A program made the translations under genes and the position numbers. Shown piece by piece: positions 6,321 to 9,791 of a stretch of DNA of 9,791 nucleotides (positions are counted from its first letter, which is position 1; each line of letters opens with the position of its first letter). This DNA comes from Sphingomonadaceae bacterium (GTDB lineage: Bacteria; Pseudomonadota; Alphaproteobacteria; Sphingomonadales; Sphingomonadaceae): positions 1-9,791 of the forward strand of contig CANFIV010000026.1 of the NCBI GenBank assembly GCA_947446935.1, read 5' to 3'. The notes under the pieces were generated by a model that saw only the letters and a program-made list of their open reading frames with translations, made no database searches and was not told the origin of the DNA.

Positions 6321-6593
6321 ATGACCACTCTCAAGACCGGCTTTGCCCTTGCCGCCAACGCTGCCCTTCTCGCCGCCGCCATCGCGGTTGCCCCGACCCC
6401 GGCGCTCGCAAAGCATGCCACGGCTGCTGAAGTGGTGCACTGCTACGGTGTGAACACCTGCAAGGGCACCTCGGACTGCGCCGCCGGCACGCACAGCTGC
6501 AAGGGCCAGAACGAATGCAAGGGCCAGGGCTTCAAGGCGCTGACCAAGGACGCCTGCGCCGCGCAAGGCGGCAGCCTGACCGAACCCAAGTAA
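6321..6593 (+). CDS. bufA2: BufA2-type bufferin metallophore precursor (6 Cys)
   Basis: Predicted secreted 90-residue precursor peptide. Residues 1-30 form a Sec signal peptide with a hydrophobic core (8-23) and a cut after ALA (28-30). The mature part has six cysteines, C41 (HCYGVNTC), C47, C53 (SDCAAG), C60 (SCKG), C66 (ECKG) and C79 (DACA), with CKG repeated three times and the ending [15 protein letters not shown]. This is the pattern of the second bufferin group, distinct from the DUF2282 type across the intergenic region. Known relatives are modified by a DUF692 enzyme with a DUF2063 partner and sequester copper in the periplasm. A GGAGA ribosome site lies 6 bases before ATG 6321. It is the first gene of bufA2-bufB-bufC, under the sigma-F-like promoter at 6253-6278. 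The metal and the modified cysteines are inferred. Confidence 0.9.
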   Translation: MTTLKTGFALAANAALLAAAIAVAPTPALAKHATAAEVVHCYGVNTCKGTSDCAAGTHSCKGQNECKGQGFKALTKDACAAQGGSLTEPK

Positions 6594-6612
6594 GGGCTCC
6601 GGTCTAACCTGA

Positions 6613-6673
6613 CCGGGGCTCCTGCCCACTCTACCGGCGCCGGATACTCTCCCAAGCGCACGCGGAGCCCCGG
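6613..6673 (+). repeat. Long-range hairpin between bufA2 and bufB
   Basis: Perfect 10-bp inverted repeat CCGGGGCTCC (6613-6622) / GGAGCCCCGG (6664-6673) with a 41-base loop that contains the self-complementary CCGGCGCCGG (6634-6643). It fills most of the 117-bp gap between precursor and enzyme genes. Only CCCCTTT follows, so termination would be partial at best. Such stem-loops behind a peptide precursor commonly stabilise its mRNA and lower expression of the enzyme gene; that role is inferred here. Confidence 0.6.
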
Positions 6674-6710
6674 CCCCTTTCGGGAAGCCTTCCCCTTCAG
6701 GAACGATACA

Positions 6711-7544
6711 ATGGCCCAGCACCTCTCCGGATTTGGCCTCGGCATGCGCCGGCCGCATTACCGGTCCTATATCGACGGCACCGCGCCGGTAGATTTCATT
6801 GAGGTGATCTCGGAGAATTTCATGATCCCGGGCGGAAAGCCGCTCGATACGCTGCTGAAAGCGCGCGAAAACTATCCCCTGGCGCTGCACGGGGTTTCCC
6901 TATCGATCGGCTCGGCAGACGGCCTGCGCGAAGACTATCTCAAAGAGCTGAGGCACTTGGTCGATATCATGGAGCCCGCGGTGGTTTCAGACCACTTGTG
7001 CTGGACCCGGATCGATGGATTCAATTCACACGATCTGCTGCCGCTGCCCTATACCGAGGAAGCGCTGGGTGTGGTCTGCGACAATATCGGCCGCGCACAG
7101 GCCGCGCTGGGGCAGCGCATGCTGTTCGAAAACCCCTCCAGCTATATCCTGTTCCCCGGCGCGATGACCGAGTGGGAGTTCCTTGGCGAAATGACCCGGC
7201 GGACAGGCTGCGGACTGCTGCTCGATGTCAACAACATCCATGTCAGCGCGGTCAACCACGGCTTTGCCGCGGCGGACTATCTCGCGGGAATCCCGATGGA
7301 CGCGGTCGGCCAGATCCACCTCGCCGGCCATGTGCAGGGCGAACATCTGCTGATCGACACGCATGACCAGCCGGTGCCGCCAGAAGTCTGGGCGCTATAC
7401 CGCGCAGCGATGGCGCTTGCCGGTCCCGTGCCAACGATGATCGAGCGCGACGACAATATTCCCGAGCTTGAAGAGCTTTGCGAAGAACTCGACGTGGCGC
7501 GCGGCATCAGCGCCGAAGCCGCCGGCGAGAGGATCGCCGCATGA
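6711..7544 (+). CDS. bufB: DUF692 multinuclear non-heme iron oxidative enzyme (MNIO) modifying bufferin
   Basis: Predicted cytoplasmic TIM-barrel enzyme of 277 residues that oxidatively modifies cysteines of the bufferin precursor, using a multinuclear iron centre and oxygen. Family motifs occur in order: GLGMRRPHY (9-17), FIEVISENFM (29-38), LALHGVSLSIGS (57-68), VVSDHLCW (91-98), MLFENPSSY (137-145), LLLDVNNIHVSAVNHG (169-184), QIHLAGH (201-207), LLIDTHDQPV (213-222) and MIERDDNIP (243-251). Likely iron ligands by analogy with MbnB-type enzymes are H60, H95, E140, D172, H177, H203, D216 and E245; all are present, so the enzyme looks intact. ATG 6711 is preceded by AGGAA with 7 bases between. 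Its stop overlaps the bufC start (ATGA), showing coupled translation. It is the only DUF692 gene in the window, although two precursors are present. Confidence 0.95.
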   Translation: MAQHLSGFGLGMRRPHYRSYIDGTAPVDFIEVISENFMIPGGKPLDTLLKARENYPLALHGVSLSIGSADGLREDYLKELRHLVDIMEPAVVSDHLCWTRIDGFNSHDLLPLPYTEEALGVVCDNIGRAQAALGQRMLFENPSSYILFPGAMTEWEFLGEMTRRTGCGLLLDVNNIHVSAVNHGFAAADYLAGIPMDAVGQIHLAGHVQGEHLLIDTHDQPVPPEVWALYRAAMALAGPVPTMIERDDNIPELEELCEELDVARGISAEAAGERIAA

Positions 7545-8281
7545 CCCTTCTGGCGATGCAACGCAGTTTCCGTGACTGGCTTGTGACTGGCGAGGACGCC
7601 GCTGCGGAGGCCCTCGGTGGCAGCCATGGTACTGCTGTCTATCAAAACAACTACCGCACTGCGCTGGTCTCCAGCCTCGCCGAAACCTTCCGGCGCCTTG
7701 CCCTTTGGCTGGGCGAGGCGGCGTTCGAGACGGCTGCGGCGCGGTATATCGACGCGCGCCCGCCAAGCAGCTGGACGCTCGATGCCTATGGCGAGCACTT
7801 CAGCGCCTTTGTGGATGGGCTCTATGCCGATGATCCAGAAGTGGCCGAACTGGCCTCCATCGACTGGACCATCGGGCAGGTCTTCGTCGGCCCCGATGCC
7901 GAAGCGCTGCGGCCCGAGGCACTGGCAGTGGCAGACTGGGAAACCGCGGTGATCCGCGCCGTACCCTCGCTGCTCGTGATGCCGATCGGAACCAATGCCG
8001 ACGCGATCTGGCGGGCACTGGCAACAGGCGAGACGCCGCCCTTTCCCGAACCTGCGAAGCAAGGCACCGCCTTGCTCATCTGGCGGCAGGGGCTGGAGCC
8101 GGTGTTCCGCCGTGCCGAGGCGCACGAGTGCGATGTGCTGAACTGGTCGGCAGCAGGCGAGGGCTTCGCCGCTGTCTGCGAGCGTCTTGCCGCATCGCTC
8201 GGCGATGAGGCCGCTGTCACCACGGCGGGCACTTTGCTCGGCCGCTGGCTGAGCGAGGAGATGATCGCGGCGGTCGGTTAG
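7541..8281 (+). CDS. bufC: DUF2063-family bufferin maturation partner
   Basis: Predicted cytoplasmic partner of BufB, 246 residues, thought to recognise the precursor and bring it to the enzyme. The N-terminal DUF2063 domain covers about 1-95 and shows QRSFRDWL (7-14), VYQNNYRTALVSSLAETFRR (33-52) and PPSSWTLDAYGEHFSAFV (74-91), then PEVAELASIDW (99-109). The C-terminal half (about 110-246) is the less conserved part typical of BufC/MbnC-like proteins and has no catalytic motif. ATG 7541 lies inside the bufB stop (ATGA overlap) with GAGAGG 8 bases upstream, so translation is probably coupled. It is the last gene of the rightward unit; no clear intrinsic terminator follows before the repeat pair at 8336-8416. 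Confidence 0.93.
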   Translation: MTLLAMQRSFRDWLVTGEDAAAEALGGSHGTAVYQNNYRTALVSSLAETFRRLALWLGEAAFETAAARYIDARPPSSWTLDAYGEHFSAFVDGLYADDPEVAELASIDWTIGQVFVGPDAEALRPEALAVADWETAVIRAVPSLLVMPIGTNADAIWRALATGETPPFPEPAKQGTALLIWRQGLEPVFRRAEAHECDVLNWSAAGEGFAAVCERLAASLGDEAAVTTAGTLLGRWLSEEMIAAVG

Positions 8282-8335
8282 TATTTTTGCTTTCTTGGGT
8301 TGGATTACTCCACCATCCCTTCCAACCCCGCCTAC

Positions 8336-8416
8336 CCTGAGCTTGTCGAAGGGCTGCTCTTTCTTTGGGCCTCGCACGTGGCTCCAGAGCGAGAACGGTC
8401 CTTCGACAAACTCAGG
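8336..8416. repeat. Inverted pair of the sphingomonad CCTGAGCTTGTCGAAGG repeat
   Basis: The left copy CCTGAGCTTGTCGAAGG (8336-8352) and an inverted copy (8400-8416, CCTTCGACAAACTCAGG) match at 16 of 17 positions and are separated by 47 bp. I recognise this element as a very abundant intergenic repeat in Sphingomonadales genomes, resembling REP/BIME elements. Transcribed, it can form a large stem-loop past bufC and might end or protect that transcript. It also marks this spacer as non-coding. Confidence 0.75.
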
Positions 8417-8463
8417 ACAGACGGCTTCAGGAAACCATTCAGTCTTCTCCGAAAAGATAGTGC

Positions 8464-8688
8464 TCAAGGTTCCGTGCGCAGACGTAGAACTCCGGCGCTG
8501 ACCGAGCCCGCCGGCGCCCGAGTCAGCCGCGGGCGCAAACCGGTGAGGAACTGCCGTTCGGTGCGATAGTCCGCTGCGAAATCATTCTCGATCGGGTGAT
8601 CCGAGGCGAGCGCGATGACCATATCATTGCCATATGGGTGACCGACCTGAAAACGCGTTTCCCTGGCGCCCTGCAGCCTGATCGTGAC
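8464..8688 (-). pseudogene. C-terminal remnant of a DUF4384-like protein
   Basis: The minus strand is open over about 75 codons ending at the stop at 8464, and its translation reads like a real protein end: VTIRLQGARETRFQVGHPYG, NDMVIALASDHPI, ERQFLTGLRP, SVSAGVLRLRTEP. The PYGNDMVIALAS-type segment and following ERQFL resemble the end of DUF4384-containing proteins (often caspase-like or kinase-associated). Upstream in the same frame the sequence is arginine- and alanine-rich low-quality coding that runs into the 3' end of the glycosylase gene, and no start with a ribosome site is present. I read it as a truncated gene remnant; a short real protein is possible. Confidence 0.4.
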
Positions 8689-8755
8689 GCTGCGGCGCAC
8701 CCCGCGCACTGTTGCGGCGGCCCCCGGCCCGCACCGGGCTGCCGGTCGGGCAGAT

Positions 8756-9355
8756 CTATACCGGTGAATGAGAGCGCGCGCTTGCCACGCGGGCGCGCAG
8801 GACCGGCAGCACATCCGCCTCGAACCAGGGATTGCGCCGCATCCAGCCGGTGCTGCGCCAGTTGGGATGGGGTAGGGCTATCTGCTCTGCCGGGCCATTC
8901 GCAATCGCTCTAACGCGCTCGGTCAGTGTGCCTTTTGCGCCAGCAGCATAGGCCGCTTGCGCATATTGGCCGACCAACAGCGTAAGGCGCACCGCGCTGA
9001 GTTGGGCCCGCAGTGCCGCATGCCATAGCGGCGCGCATTCAGTACGCGGCGGGGCATCACCTCCACCGGCAATCTTGCCCGGATAACAGAAGCCCATCGG
9101 CATCAGCGCGACCTGTCCCGGATCGTAAAACTCGGCGCGATCAAGCCCGGTCCACTCGCGCAGCCGATCACCGCTGGGATCGTCCAAGGGAATGCCGGAG
9201 CCATGGACCGCCGTGCCGGGCGCCTGGCCGATGATAAGGATCGTGGCGCTCGCGGCGGCCTGCACGATGGGCCGAGGCTCCAGCGGCAGTTGCTCGGCGC
9301 AGACTGTGCAGGCCCGCACACTCGTAAGCAGCGCGGAGAGCGTCTCGTCGACCAT
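8756..9355 (-). CDS. Uracil-DNA glycosylase family protein with 4-Cys Fe-S pattern
   Basis: Predicted DNA-repair glycosylase, 199 residues. The fold's first motif is ILIIGQAPG (39-47), and the active-site loop motif is PHPNWRSTGWMRRNPWFE (162-179) near the C-terminus, as in the COG1573 relatives of family 4 enzymes. Cysteines C16 and C19 (CTVC) near the N-terminus plus C90 and C107 (FCYPGK, GGDAPPRTECAPLW; 16 residues between) fit the C-x2-C ... C-x14-17-C arrangement that holds a [4Fe-4S] cluster in family 4 glycosylases. Start ATG 9355 directly abuts the stop codon of the LysR gene upstream (TGAATG), so translation is likely coupled. The stop lies at 8756, next to the gene remnant. Base specificity is not certain because the family A motif reads GQAPG rather than GEAPG. 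Confidence 0.87.
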   Translation of the reverse strand: MVDETLSALLTSVRACTVCAEQLPLEPRPIVQAAASATILIIGQAPGTAVHGSGIPLDDPSGDRLREWTGLDRAEFYDPGQVALMPMGFCYPGKIAGGGDAPPRTECAPLWHAALRAQLSAVRLTLLVGQYAQAAYAAGAKGTLTERVRAIANGPAEQIALPHPNWRSTGWMRRNPWFEADVLPVLRARVASARSHSPV

Positions 9356-9791
9356 TCAGGCAAACGCACTGGCGAATTCGTCGATCACCAGCTTGAGGCG
9401 GGGCGCAACAAAATCGAGGAAAGCGCGCAGCTTGAGCGGCTGGCTGCGCTGGCGGCGGTGGACCATATGGACCGGCAACGGTTCATAACCCTGATCAGCG
9501 AGCACCGGCACAAGTCGGCACGCGCCGACGCAACTGGCCGCCTGATACGACATCACCCGCGCAATCCCGAGCCCCGCCGAAGCCGCATCGACCACCGCAT
9601 CGGCGGTATTGACCGAAAAACGCGGACTGATCGTCACCGAACGGGCGGTGGCACCCGCACCGATGCGCCAGACCCGGCGGGTTTGTAGTCCTTCGAAGGC
9701 GATGCAATCGTGGTCAGGCAAGTCCTCGGGCAGCTTGGGTTCGCCCCGCCGCGCGATGTAGTCAGGGCTGGCGCAGAGGACCCAGTGGATA
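9356..9791 (-). CDS. LysR-family transcriptional regulator, C-terminal part (runs off right edge)
   Basis: Partial gene: about 144 codons of the effector-binding domain are present; the helix-turn-helix lies beyond the window. The frame stays open to the edge and reads HWVLCASPDYIARRGEPKLP then EDLPDHDCIAF, the common LysR segment that follows RxLxASPxYLxRxG. Later segments are FSVNTADAVVDAASAGLGIA, MSYQAA, and PLPVHMVHRRQRSQPLKLRA before FLDFVAPRL, which is the usual LysR C-terminal end. The stop codon TGA (9358-9356) is immediately followed by the ATG of the glycosylase gene. It is a third, separate LysR gene, more similar in type to the one at 1541-2437 than to the one at 2638-3522. Confidence 0.87.
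   Translation of the reverse strand, partial: IHWVLCASPDYIARRGEPKLPEDLPDHDCIAFEGLQTRRVWRIGAGATARSVTISPRFSVNTADAVVDAASAGLGIARVMSYQAASCVGACRLVPVLADQGYEPLPVHMVHRRQRSQPLKLRAFLDFVAPRLKLVIDEFASAFA

Noticed and set aside
5936..6421. Possible N-terminal extension of the bufA1 protein up to 6421
   Set aside because: The internal ATG at 5935 has a good ribosome site and begins a perfect signal peptide; the extension would run through the promoter.
6186..6890. Minus-strand open frame of 234 codons crossing the bufA2 region
   Set aside because: It overlaps bufA2, the plus-strand promoter and the start of bufB in antisense, and its translation is low-complexity.
8336..8416. CRISPR-like or mobile-element end interpretation of the 17-base inverted repeats
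   Set aside because: There are only two copies, in inverted orientation, with no transposase, target duplication or spacer array; the sequence matches a dispersed sphingomonad repeat.
7277..8467. Long minus-strand open frame (396 codons) opposite bufB and bufC
   Set aside because: It is the antisense shadow of two strongly conserved genes and continues through the intergenic repeat, so it is not a credible protein.
8596..8913. Plus-strand frame of 105 codons in the spacer and glycosylase 3' end
   Set aside because: It is antisense to the glycosylase end and the DUF4384-like remnant, with shadow-type composition.

Overview
The window looks like chromosomal DNA of a sphingomonad-type alphaproteobacterium (Sphingomonadales; genus not resolvable by eye). 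It is GC-rich, uses GGAGG/AGGAG-type ribosome sites, and carries an inverted pair of the CCTGAGCTTGTCGAAGG repeat that is very common in sphingomonad genomes. Its metal-stress genes have promoters matching the sigma-F pattern known from Caulobacter. I see no rRNA, tRNA, CRISPR array, transposase or integrase.

Left part (1-4277). A type II NADH dehydrogenase-like flavoprotein (128-1474, minus) lies downstream of a LysR-family regulator (1541-2437, minus). A 200-bp divergent intergenic region separates that regulator from a second LysR-family regulator (2638-3522, plus), which is followed 26 bp later by a WCPYC peroxiredoxin-like gene (3549-4277, plus). This part reads as redox or respiratory functions with two regulators. 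Bases 1-127 hold no convincing gene.

Centre (4297-8281). This is a bufferin-type metallophore locus, the most interesting part. Two small secreted cysteine-rich precursor genes are divergent: bufA1-like (DUF2282, 4 Cys; 5663-5935, minus) and bufA2-like (6 Cys; 6321-6593, plus). The minus arm continues into a DoxX-family membrane protein (5160-5600) and ends at a strong intrinsic terminator (about 5079-5117). The plus arm continues into bufB (DUF692/MNIO peptide-modifying enzyme, 6711-7544) and bufC (DUF2063 partner, 7541-8281, ATGA overlap). The shared 385-bp intergenic region carries two exact GTAACC-N16-CGAA elements, one facing each arm (6059-6084 minus, 6253-6278 plus), so both arms are probably controlled by one ECF sigma factor of the SigF type. 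Beyond the terminator lies nrsF (4297-4965, minus), a six-helix membrane anti-sigma factor with exactly two cysteines, but no sigma factor gene accompanies it in this window. The inferred scheme is that metal or oxidant stress releases SigF from NrsF, both arms fire, the peptides are exported, BufB/BufC modify at least BufA2, and the peptides bind excess metal (copper in studied systems) in the periplasm. DoxX probably has a membrane redox role.

Right part (8282-9791). About 470 bp without an intact gene hold the inverted sphingomonad repeat and a short DUF4384-like C-terminal coding remnant (8464-8688, minus). Then come a uracil-DNA glycosylase-family gene with a 4-Cys iron-sulfur pattern (8756-9355, minus) and, abutting it upstream, the C-terminal part of a third LysR-family regulator that runs off the right edge (9356-9791, minus).
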